DNA of 15,850 nt. Source: Enterobacteriaceae bacterium UBA3516. Lineage in GTDB: Bacteria > Pseudomonadota > Gammaproteobacteria > Enterobacterales > Enterobacteriaceae. Every line of letters begins with the position of its first letter. Positions within the stretch are counted from its first letter, which is position 1. Where the stretch lies: assembly GCA_002377245.1 (NCBI GenBank), contig DFPL01000185.1:1-15850 (forward strand), written 5' to 3'. Of this stretch, positions 6,915-13,717 are shown piece after piece. The translations under genes and the position numbers were made by a program. The notes beneath the pieces are model-generated. The model was not told the origin of the DNA. It saw only the letters and a list, made by a program, of their open reading frames with translations, and did not search any database.

Positions 6915-7043
6915 GGGATCACAGCACAAAATGCCAAATTGCGAATGCCGCCACAGAGCGGAGCTCGAGGACTGTGTTTTTAACAGCAAGGCAGCTATAA
7001 CGCCTTATGCCGTCCTCATAATGCACATAACTATGATTGACTC

Positions 7044-7376
7044 ATGATGAAAAATATTCTGATAGTTTCAGCGTTACTTGGCGGGATGGTGTTAACCAGC
7101 GGGTGTTCCAGTGTGATGTCACACACCGGGGGTAAAGAGGGTGTTTACCCTGGCATGAAAGCCAGTTCGACCATGCTTTCGGATGATGACACTAACATCG
7201 GTATGAAATCCCTGGTCGTTCTGGATATGCCTTTTACGGCGGTAATGGATACCCTCCTGCTGCCGTGGGACATGTTCCGCACCGACAGCTCAATCAAATC
7301 CCGTGTGGAAAAAAGCGAGCAATCAAACCTGGCGACGAACAATGTCATCCCGCCAGCACCGATGCCCGCCCCCTGA
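7044..7376 (+). CDS. yidQ: YidQ, small DUF1375 lipoprotein
   Basis: A 110-residue secreted lipoprotein, the same length as E. coli YidQ. A short positively charged N-terminus and hydrophobic core (residues 5-18) lead to a lipobox with cysteine at C21 (TSGCSS; T rather than the usual L at -3). The mature part keeps the family block VMSHTGGKEGVYPGMKAS and LDMPFTAVMDTLLLPWDMFRTDSS, and ends in a proline-rich tail. Serines after the cysteine rather than aspartate suggest sorting to the outer membrane. No clear Shine-Dalgarno sequence precedes the tandem ATGATG. It ends one base before the stop of the convergent yidR. Function unknown. Confidence 0.92.
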   Translation: MMKNILIVSALLGGMVLTSGCSSVMSHTGGKEGVYPGMKASSTMLSDDDTNIGMKSLVVLDMPFTAVMDTLLLPWDMFRTDSSIKSRVEKSEQSNLATNNVIPPAPMPAP

Positions 7377-7377
7377 T

Positions 7378-8604
7378 TTACAGGCCCGTTTCCGTTACCC
7401 ACAGCTGACGGAAACCCTCCACCTCTTCCATCCAGGCGATCTGTTTCCCGTCCGGTGAGAACACGATCGCGTCTGCCGACGGGCTATTTGCGTGATCGGC
7501 AGTCAAAAAGGTGATTTCACCGCTGAGTGCATCGCAGAGCGCAATACGGTTTTCGACAATACAACCCAGCGCCTTGCCTGTTGGATGCCAGTTGAACGCA
7601 GACTGAATGCCAGTGGTTAGCTGAGTCAGCTGCTGTGGCTCTCCCCCCTCGGCGGATATCAGCCAGAGCTGCACAACGCCCGCGTCGTCTCGCATCAGAA
7701 ACGCAATGTGCGTCGCCTGCGGATTGCTGCGCACCCAGTGCCGCGGAACGTTAACCAGCCCAGGCCAGGTGCGCTGATGGGTGAACGTTAGTCGCTGCTG
7801 AATAACGCCTTTCGGCGGCGCAGGCAGGGTGGTTGCCGTCCCCTCCAGTGGCGCATCGCCCGCCTGTTTCCAGCCGGACGCACTCTCAGGCAACGTCACA
7901 ATAAACAGTTCTGGCACTTTCTCGCCTTTTATCGAAAGAGTATCGCCAATAAACGCAATCCTGCCGTTACCGACCCAGCCCTCTTCGTAGGCCCGGTTAA
8001 TCTCATCGCTGCCAGGCATGGGGTTAACGGTTGTATGACTGACCAGCACGCACCAGTGACTGCCTGCATATTCACGCGGATGCTTACCACCAGGCGCCAC
8101 CGGGCCATAGGGCACGGCTACCCCCACATTACGCAGGTCACAACGTGTGTCCCACTCATGCATCACATGATCGTTATAGGTAAAGCTGACGCTTTCACCG
8201 TCAGGGCTGAAAACATGGACATGACTGCCGCCGCGCAATGCACCTGGGGTATAGGGCGCGGTGATATCCATCGCATCCAGATTCGCGGTTTTGCCGTGGG
8301 TGGTGATGACACCCCGGCGGTGGTGGAAGTCATAGTGCCAGTCGGCATCCGGGTTTTCCGGGCCGTGGATACACACATATTTTTCATCATGAGGATGAAC
8401 CGTCACGACGCCAACGTGCGCACCTTCAGACGCCTGGTAGATAACCTCGACCACGCCAGTATGAATATTGACGCGCTCAATGGTTTCACCGGTAAACGAG
8501 GCGCCGGAAGGGCGAACATCAAATACCAGCCACTGGCTGTCGGGGGTCCAGGTGTGAATATTGGTGAGTTGATGATGACGGGGTGCGGTGGTGATCTGTT
8601 TCAT
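7378..8604 (-). CDS. yidR: YidR, DUF3748 beta-propeller protein
   Basis: A 408-residue protein (E. coli YidR about 415) related in appearance to TolB/WD40-type propellers and oligogalacturonate-lyase-like proteins. Repeated blade strands are visible as TPDSQWLVFDVR, SPDGESVSFTYNDH, ATHIAFLMRDDAGVVQLWLI and SPDGKQIAWMEE. It contains histidine-rich blocks (DWHYDFHHRRGV, GGSHVHVFS, GSHWCV) that could bind a metal, as in oligogalacturonate lyase, but activity is unproved. No signal peptide is seen, so it is probably cytosolic. The start MKQIT is chosen from the E. coli N-terminus; an ATG 45 bp upstream lies beyond a strong hairpin. Only a weak AGGG site lies upstream. It follows dgoT on the same strand after 55 bp. 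Confidence 0.9.
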   Translation of the reverse strand: MKQITTAPRHHQLTNIHTWTPDSQWLVFDVRPSGASFTGETIERVNIHTGVVEVIYQASEGAHVGVVTVHPHDEKYVCIHGPENPDADWHYDFHHRRGVITTHGKTANLDAMDITAPYTPGALRGGSHVHVFSPDGESVSFTYNDHVMHEWDTRCDLRNVGVAVPYGPVAPGGKHPREYAGSHWCVLVSHTTVNPMPGSDEINRAYEEGWVGNGRIAFIGDTLSIKGEKVPELFIVTLPESASGWKQAGDAPLEGTATTLPAPPKGVIQQRLTFTHQRTWPGLVNVPRHWVRSNPQATHIAFLMRDDAGVVQLWLISAEGGEPQQLTQLTTGIQSAFNWHPTGKALGCIVENRIALCDALSGEITFLTADHANSPSADAIVFSPDGKQIAWMEEVEGFRQLWVTETGL

Positions 8605-8614
8605 GTAATGAATA

Positions 8615-8642
8615 ACCCTGATGCCATGTTTTGCATCAGGGT
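8615..8642 (-). terminator. Strong hairpin between dgoT and yidR
   Basis: A perfect 10-bp stem, ACCCTGATGC and GCATCAGGGT, encloses an 8-base loop between the dgoT stop and the yidR start. On the minus strand it is followed by TATTCATT rather than a run of T, so it is a weak intrinsic terminator or attenuator of the dgo operon. Its 3' arm holds the only AGGG near the yidR start. Confidence 0.6.
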
Positions 8643-8659
8643 ATCGCAAGGCAGAGGGA

Positions 8660-9952
8660 TTAACCTACCCGTTTTACATCGCCCACCAGCAGAATGTAAG
8701 AGAGCGCGCCCACCAGGGCTACCACTGAGATATAGACCAGCGCCGGGCCGAAACCGTAGTCCTGCGCCAGGTAGCCAATCACCAGCGGTACAGTAATGCC
8801 GCCCAGACCACCGACAAAGTTAAACACCCCGCCCGTCAGGCCAATCAGGCGCATCGGCGCCAGGGAAGAGACCAGCGACCAGGTGATAGAAGCAAAGCCG
8901 TTACCAAAGAAGGCGATGGCCATCAGGGTCATAATCCATACCGGATCGTTGGTGTAGTTGGCCCCCATGATGCAGGTTGAGATCAGCAGCCCGCAGATAA
9001 TGGGTGTTTTACGCGCCACGCCCAGGGAAAAACCTTTACGCACCAGACGGTCAGCCAGCCAACCAGAAAGCAGCACGCCAAAGAAAGCAGCGAGGAACGG
9101 CACGGTGGTCATGAAACCGGCTTTCAGTGCGGTAATGCCTTTTTCCTGAGTCAGATAGTTCGGGAACCAGGTCAGGAAGAACCACAACGTTGAGGTTACG
9201 GCAAACTGCCCCAGATAAACGCCCACCAGCTTGCGATGGAATACCAGCTTCCAGTCAGCTTTGGTTAACGGCTGGCGCGCCTCTTTTTTGACCGGCGCAT
9301 CGCCATCAATCAGCCCACCGCCTTCGCGAATGTACTCAAGCTCTGCCGGACTCACGCTTTTGGTCAGACGCGGCGGCTGATATACCTTAAACCAGATCAG
9401 TGACCAGACGATGCCGATGCCGCCGGTGACAATGAACACCCAGTGCCAGCTCAACATCTCCTGAATCCAGATAAGCAGCGGCGTCAGGAACGCCAGTCCG
9501 ACAAACTGCCCCGAGGTATAGAAGCCGACCGCAGAGGCGCGCTCATGCTCCGGGAACCAGCTGGTCACCATGCGGTTGTTGGTCGGGAAAGCAGGTGCTT
9601 CGAAAATCCCGGTAATGGCGCGCAGGCCAATCAGTGACATCAACCCTGTCGCAAAGCCCTGGAAAAGCGTGGCAACCGACCAGCCGAAAATGGCAATAAA
9701 GTAGGTTAAGCGTGACCCCACACGGTCGAGGAACCAGCCGCCGGGGATCTGGCAGAGGGTGTACAGCCAGGCAAAGGCAGAGAAGACATACCCCATTTGA
9801 GCCTTACTGATACCAAACTCTTCCTGAATATGGGCCGACGCCACCGCAAGGTTAGCCCTGTCGACATAACAAATAACAACCGTAATAAAGATCATCACCA
9901 GCGTCAGGTAACGCCGACGACCGACTTTTGCAGCAGTAACTGAAATATCCAT
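8660..9952 (-). CDS. dgoT: D-galactonate:H+ symporter DgoT
   Basis: An MFS transporter of the anion:cation symporter family with about 12 membrane helices that imports D-galactonate with protons across the inner membrane. It has 430 residues and is nearly identical to E. coli DgoT. D31 (in CYVDRANLAV) and E118 (in GIFEAPAFPTN) correspond to the two acidic residues D46 and E133 reported for proton coupling and substrate binding in the 445-residue numbering. The cytoplasmic loop around residues 205-245 is charged. A GGAG lies 10 bp before the chosen ATG; an upstream ATG at 9997 would give the 445-residue form, with a poorer site. It is the last dgo gene, 215 bp after dgoD across an ERIC element. 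Confidence 0.96.
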   Translation of the reverse strand: MDISVTAAKVGRRRYLTLVMIFITVVICYVDRANLAVASAHIQEEFGISKAQMGYVFSAFAWLYTLCQIPGGWFLDRVGSRLTYFIAIFGWSVATLFQGFATGLMSLIGLRAITGIFEAPAFPTNNRMVTSWFPEHERASAVGFYTSGQFVGLAFLTPLLIWIQEMLSWHWVFIVTGGIGIVWSLIWFKVYQPPRLTKSVSPAELEYIREGGGLIDGDAPVKKEARQPLTKADWKLVFHRKLVGVYLGQFAVTSTLWFFLTWFPNYLTQEKGITALKAGFMTTVPFLAAFFGVLLSGWLADRLVRKGFSLGVARKTPIICGLLISTCIMGANYTNDPVWIMTLMAIAFFGNGFASITWSLVSSLAPMRLIGLTGGVFNFVGGLGGITVPLVIGYLAQDYGFGPALVYISVVALVGALSYILLVGDVKRVG

Positions 9953-10042
9953 CGCAATCTGTCTCCAGATTTTGGGCATAGCGAGGCCGCTCACCATGCC
10001 CTGTAGTTTCAGAGGGTGTGTTTAATTTTTATAAATAAGAGG

Positions 10043-10169
10043 GATGTCCTAAATAATTCGTGTCGCAGGAAGGCGGCAAGATTGCAAATCCCCAAGAGCT
10101 TACATAAGTAAGTGACTGGGGTGCGCAATCGCAGCCAACGCATCTGCGGCGCGAAGTATGACGGACATC
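10043..10169. repeat. ERIC (IRU) repeat, about 127 bp
   Basis: The core contains AATCCCC, GAGCTTACAT and AAGTAAGTGACTGGGGTG, the sequences that define ERIC and its typing-primer sites. The ends are imperfect inverted repeats, identical for the first 7 bases (GATGTCC and GGACATC) and matching at 20 of 26 positions, and CTTAC-ATAA-GTAAG sits at the centre, so the whole element folds as one long hairpin. It fills most of the dgoD-dgoT gap and its right end overlaps the dgoD stop codon. Confidence 0.93.
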
Positions 10170-11316
10170 ACCATTCGGCGACGGTGCCGTCTTCATTCCG
10201 CCAAACCGGGTTACGCCAGTCTGGCGCATGCTTACTCAACTCGATGACTTTCTCTTCATCAATGTCCACGCCAAGGCCTGGTTTCATTAAGGGTTTAAAG
10301 AAGCCGCCTTCCATGTTGAAGTCTTCTTTGTTTTTCACGAAGTCGAGCAGCTCAGCACCTTTGTTGTAGTGAATGCCCATGCTCTGCTCCTGGAATACTG
10401 CATTGTGGGAGACAAAGTCGACGTGCAAACAGGCCGCCAGCGCCACCGGACCCAGCGGACAGTGCGGCGCCAGTGCCACATCGTAGGCTTCCGCCATGCC
10501 AGCAATCTTGTAGCACTCGGTAATACCGCCTGCGTGCGATAAATCCGGCTGCAAGATGCCAATTCCCCCCGCTTCCAGGACACGTTTAAATTCAAAACGA
10601 GAGAACATACGCTCGCCAGCCGCAATCGGAATATGCGTTTGCGCGGCGAGGCGCGGATAATATTCCGCCTGCTCGGCCAGTACCGGCTCTTCAATGAATA
10701 ACGGACGATACTGTTCGAGTTCTTTGATCAGGACTTTGGCCATTGGCGCGCTGACGCGGCCGTGGAAATCAAGACCAAACTCAATATCGTTGCCAAAGGC
10801 TTCACGAATTTGCGCCACGGTATTGACCGCCCTGTCCACCGCACGTGAGTTATCAATCACGCCCATCTCTTCGCAGCCGTTCAGCTTGAAGGTATCAAAG
10901 CCGATGTTGCGCAGGGTTTTAATGCCGTCAATAACCTCTGCCGGACGGTCACCGCCAACCCAGCTGTAGGCTTTGATTTTGTCGCGCACCAGGCCGCCCA
11001 TCAGCTGCCAGACCGGTGCGTTATGGACTTTACCTTTGATGTCCCACAGCGCCTGGTCAATCCCGGCAATGGCACTCATCAGAATCGGGCCGCCACGATA
11101 GAAGCCCGCGCGGTACATCACCTGCCACAGGTCGTTAATACGCGCCGGGTCCTGACCAATCAGATAATCACTCAGCTCATGTACCGCCGCTTCAACCGTA
11201 CGGGCACGTCCTTCGATGACAGGCTCGCCCCAGCCTACGATCCCTTCATCGGTTTCGATTTTGAGGAACATCCAGCGCGGGGGTAAACGGTACGTGGTGA
11301 GTTTCGTTATTTTCAT
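10168..11316 (-). CDS. dgoD: D-galactonate dehydratase
   Basis: An enolase-superfamily, mandelate-racemase-subgroup enzyme that dehydrates D-galactonate to 2-keto-3-deoxy-galactonate in the cytosol, using Mg2+. It has 382 residues, the E. coli length. The N-terminal capping domain (1-120) precedes the barrel. Metal ligands D183 (GLDFHGR), E209 (FIEEPV) and E235 (AAGERMF), and the catalytic histidines H185 and H285 (LAPHCPLGP) fall at the established positions. The ATG overlaps the dgoA TGA as ATGA; GAGG lies 7 bp upstream. A longer frame upstream is only read-through of the dgoA region. The stop codon coincides with the edge of the ERIC repeat. Confidence 0.97.
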   Translation of the reverse strand: MKITKLTTYRLPPRWMFLKIETDEGIVGWGEPVIEGRARTVEAAVHELSDYLIGQDPARINDLWQVMYRAGFYRGGPILMSAIAGIDQALWDIKGKVHNAPVWQLMGGLVRDKIKAYSWVGGDRPAEVIDGIKTLRNIGFDTFKLNGCEEMGVIDNSRAVDRAVNTVAQIREAFGNDIEFGLDFHGRVSAPMAKVLIKELEQYRPLFIEEPVLAEQAEYYPRLAAQTHIPIAAGERMFSRFEFKRVLEAGGIGILQPDLSHAGGITECYKIAGMAEAYDVALAPHCPLGPVALAACLHVDFVSHNAVFQEQSMGIHYNKGAELLDFVKNKEDFNMEGGFFKPLMKPGLGVDIDEEKVIELSKHAPDWRNPVWRNEDGTVAEW

Positions 11317-11930
11317 TTCACTGCCTCTCGATACGCTTTCACAAATGCTGCCGCCTGCTGGGCGGTACGCTCTACGGACTGCCCGGCGCGATAGAGATCG
11401 CTGCCCAGCCCCGCGCCGATACAACCGGCTTTCATCCATTGGGCCAGGTTTTCTGGCGTGACGCCGCCAACGGCAAAGACCGGCACGCTGGCGGGTAAGA
11501 CCGCTTTCAGCGCTTTGATGTAATCCGGGCCAAAGGCCGACGACGGGAAAATCTTCAGCGACTGGGCGCCCGCTTCAAGCGCAGTAAAGGCTTCTGTCGC
11601 CGTGGCGCATCCCGGGCAGACGGTCATGCCGTAGCCCACCGCGCGGCGAATGACCTCAGGGTTGATGTTGGGGGTGACGATAAGCTTGCAGCCCATCTTC
11701 GCCAGGCTATCCACCTGCTCCGGCTGTAACACGGTACCTGCGCCGATCAGCGCTCTGTCGCCAAACGCATTCACAACCGCTGGAATGCTTTTTTCCCACG
11801 CCGGGGAGTTAAGCGGGATTTCCACCGCGTCGAATCCAGCATCGATCACCGCGCCAACGTGAGCCAGGGCCTCGTCGGGGGTGATGCCGCGCAGAATCGC
11901 GATAAGGGGAAGATCAGTTTGCCACTGCAT
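11313..11930 (-). CDS. dgoA: 2-dehydro-3-deoxy-6-phosphogalactonate aldolase
   Basis: A class I KDPG/KDPGal aldolase, a cytosolic TIM barrel of 205 residues as in E. coli. It cleaves 2-keto-3-deoxy-6-phosphogalactonate to pyruvate and D-glyceraldehyde-3-phosphate. R14 (AILRGI), the catalytic E37 (VEIPLNSP) and Schiff-base K126 (LKIFPSS) are present, with GAGTVL and the C-terminal GGV phosphate loop. It starts inside the end of dgoK (17-bp overlap) with AGGAG 8 bp upstream, and its stop overlaps the dgoD start by 4 bp, so translation is probably coupled through the operon. Confidence 0.97.
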   Translation of the reverse strand: MQWQTDLPLIAILRGITPDEALAHVGAVIDAGFDAVEIPLNSPAWEKSIPAVVNAFGDRALIGAGTVLQPEQVDSLAKMGCKLIVTPNINPEVIRRAVGYGMTVCPGCATATEAFTALEAGAQSLKIFPSSAFGPDYIKALKAVLPASVPVFAVGGVTPENLAQWMKAGCIGAGLGSDLYRAGQSVERTAQQAAAFVKAYREAVK

Positions 11931-12789
11931 GAGCGATGCTCCTTATTCCTGTCTGAAATGCGGTGTCGCCAGAAATGACCACGGCTTTGCGGCCCATCGC
12001 TTCCAGCGCCTGTTGATACCGGTTTGCCAGCGCGCTACCCGAGACAATAGTGACCTGAGGTGCGCTGAAGTGCGCCGCCATGCTGACCACTTCCGCACCA
12101 ATCAACAGGCCGGATAAAAACTCGCTGACCTGTTCACGCGGCAGATTGCCGAGCACATGGGCGGCGCGAACTTCAAAGAGTTGCGGCAGGATGGCTGGCG
12201 TGGCGAGACCGCGCGCCAGACCGGCGCTGAAAGCCTCAGCAGAGGTTTCCTGCTCGGGCAGGCCTGCGCCCACCAGCGAATGATTCAGCAGCAGATGATG
12301 CAGTTCACCGGTCATCACCGTACGAAAATCATGAACCTGCCCGGCATCGGCCTGCACCCATTTGCAGTGGGTGCCGGGCATGACATAGACAGAAGAAGGA
12401 GAGAGTGACACTGCGCCCAGCAGTTGCGTTTCTTCGCCGCGCATGACGTTACGGTTGTCATCGCGGGAGACGCAAAGGCCGGGAATAATCCAGATCTTGT
12501 CGCCAACAGAGGTGAGTTGCTCACCAATGGCAGAGAAATGCGCTGGAACCGGTAAATAGGGGGCAATTTTCCAGCCCACATTACTACCTATCATTCCAGC
12601 CATCACGACGGGCGTGGCAGCATCGCGCCAGCCGTGGGTCACTTCTGCTAACACCGCCTGCGGGGATTTACCGTTCAGTTTTGTGACCCCTGCTTCGGAT
12701 TGCCTGCTCTCCAGGCACTCTTCGCCCTGATACAGCCAGGCGCGCAGATTGGTTGATCCCCAGTCAATGGCGATGTAGCGAGATGTCAT
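11914..12789 (-). CDS. dgoK: 2-dehydro-3-deoxygalactonokinase
   Basis: A cytosolic ASKHA-type sugar kinase of 291 residues (292 in E. coli) that phosphorylates 2-keto-3-deoxy-galactonate at O6 with ATP. The N-terminal phosphate-1 motif IDWGSTNLRAW (8-18) and downstream MAGMIGSN, GEETQLLGA and PGTHCKW blocks are characteristic of DgoK. The ATG overlaps the dgoR stop by 4 bp (ATGA) and AAGGA lies 6 bp upstream within dgoR. Second gene of the operon. Confidence 0.96.
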   Translation of the reverse strand: MTSRYIAIDWGSTNLRAWLYQGEECLESRQSEAGVTKLNGKSPQAVLAEVTHGWRDAATPVVMAGMIGSNVGWKIAPYLPVPAHFSAIGEQLTSVGDKIWIIPGLCVSRDDNRNVMRGEETQLLGAVSLSPSSVYVMPGTHCKWVQADAGQVHDFRTVMTGELHHLLLNHSLVGAGLPEQETSAEAFSAGLARGLATPAILPQLFEVRAAHVLGNLPREQVSEFLSGLLIGAEVVSMAAHFSAPQVTIVSGSALANRYQQALEAMGRKAVVISGDTAFQTGIRSIAHAVAN

Positions 12790-13475
12790 GTGATTTCCTT
12801 CAACCTTTGTGTCGAGCTGGCAATCATGGCCAGTGCCGCCTGCTCTGCCGCATTACCGTCCTGATGCCGTATCGCATCGAACAGTGCTTTATGTTCCTGG
12901 AGCGTTTTCGGCATGTTGCCTTCATCACCCATCCAGGTTCGTTCAAATACCGCCCGTTGAAGCGAGCTAATGGCCACGGTCAGTTGCTGTAATACCGGGT
13001 TGTGCACCGACTCCAGCACCGCTTCGTGGTAACGAATATCCGCCTCATTGAACGCATCGCGATCCTGGTTATTCGCAATCATGTCGTTCAGTGCTGCCTC
13101 AATTTGCGCGAGATCGCTGGAGGTGGCCCTCTCCGCTGCCCAGCGGGCAATTGCAGGTTCCACCAGGTTTCTCACCTCACTCATCGCACTGATGAGTCGC
13201 GGGTCATAGTCATGCTCCAGCACCCATTGCAGTACCTCGGTATCGAGGTAATTCCACTGGTTGCGCGGTGTCACAAATGCGCCGCGATAGCGTTTTATCT
13301 CGATCAGTCTCTTCGCCATTAACGAGCGAAAGACTTCGCGAATGATGTTGCGCGAGGTTTCAAACTCCTCGCAAAGTTCTGCTTCCGCCGGAAGTGCCGA
13401 TCCGGGGACATATTTTCCACCGACAATCTGGTGCCCCAGCGTAACGATGATGCGGTCGGTTTTGGTGAGAGTCAT
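12786..13475 (-). CDS. dgoR: GntR/FadR-family repressor of the dgo operon
   Basis: A 229-residue DNA-binding repressor, same length as E. coli DgoR, which releases DNA on binding D-galactonate. The N-terminal winged helix (about 8-72) includes LPAEAELCEEFETSRNIIREVFRSLMAKRLIE, typical of GntR proteins. The C-terminal FCD ligand domain (about 90-225) shows D146 and H150 (DIRYHEAVL) and H195 (LQEHKALFDAI). It heads its own operon, with AAGGG 6 bp before the ATG. Two FadR-type palindromes lie about 110-140 bp upstream, consistent with autoregulation. Confidence 0.96.
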   Translation of the reverse strand: MTLTKTDRIIVTLGHQIVGGKYVPGSALPAEAELCEEFETSRNIIREVFRSLMAKRLIEIKRYRGAFVTPRNQWNYLDTEVLQWVLEHDYDPRLISAMSEVRNLVEPAIARWAAERATSSDLAQIEAALNDMIANNQDRDAFNEADIRYHEAVLESVHNPVLQQLTVAISSLQRAVFERTWMGDEGNMPKTLQEHKALFDAIRHQDGNAAEQAALAMIASSTQRLKEIT

Positions 13476-13582
13476 GGCGTGCCCTTATTCACAGTGTGTG
13501 CATGCCTACTTTACCTCGACCGGTGATATTCGCCTCATCTTTGCAGTACAAACCTGTCGAGCTCTCATTCCGATGGATAAGA

Positions 13583-13614
13583 ATGTAGTACAATCAATAA
13601 TGGTTGTACTACAA
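13583..13614. promoter_or_regulatory. Two FadR-type palindromes, likely DgoR operators
   Basis: ATGTAGTACAA (13583-13593) and TTGTACTACAA (13604-13614) each fit the FadR-subfamily operator form TNGTnnnACNA or its complement. Their centres are 21 bp apart, two helical turns, and together they form a perfect inverted repeat TGTAGTACAA / TTGTACTACA. A degenerate third copy, ACGTACTACAG, lies at 13628-13638. Confidence 0.8.
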
Positions 13615-13662
13615 TTTAGATCGCAAAACGTACTACAGATCACAAAATTGCTCTCGTTACAC

Positions 13663-13678
13663 TTCACTCTGACTTCAC
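13663..13678 (+). promoter_or_regulatory. CreB tag upstream of cbrA
   Basis: TTCAC-TCTGAC-TTCAC is a perfect direct repeat matching the CreB (CreBC two-component) recognition tag TTCACnnnnnnTTCAC. It lies 40 bp before the cbrA start, where it would overlap a -35 region; a possible -10, TATTCT, follows at about 11 bp. cbrA is a known CreB-regulated gene in E. coli. Confidence 0.8.
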
Positions 13679-13717
13679 GTGCGCCATTTATTCTCCTCAT
13701 CAATGAATGGAGGGGAT

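Noticed and set aside
8035..8796. A 253-codon open frame on the plus strand.
   Set aside because: It is antisense to yidR and the end of dgoT, both clear full-length family members; its translation is histidine/arginine-rich and resembles no known protein.
11317..11439. Upstream extension of dgoD to an earlier ATG.
   Set aside because: It would read through the end of dgoA in another frame; the shorter start has a ribosome site, the ATGA overlap and the family's length of 382 residues.
13636..13652. CRP-like half site (TGTGATC on the minus strand) upstream of dgoR.
   Set aside because: Only one half matches; the expected TCACA half after 6 bases is absent.
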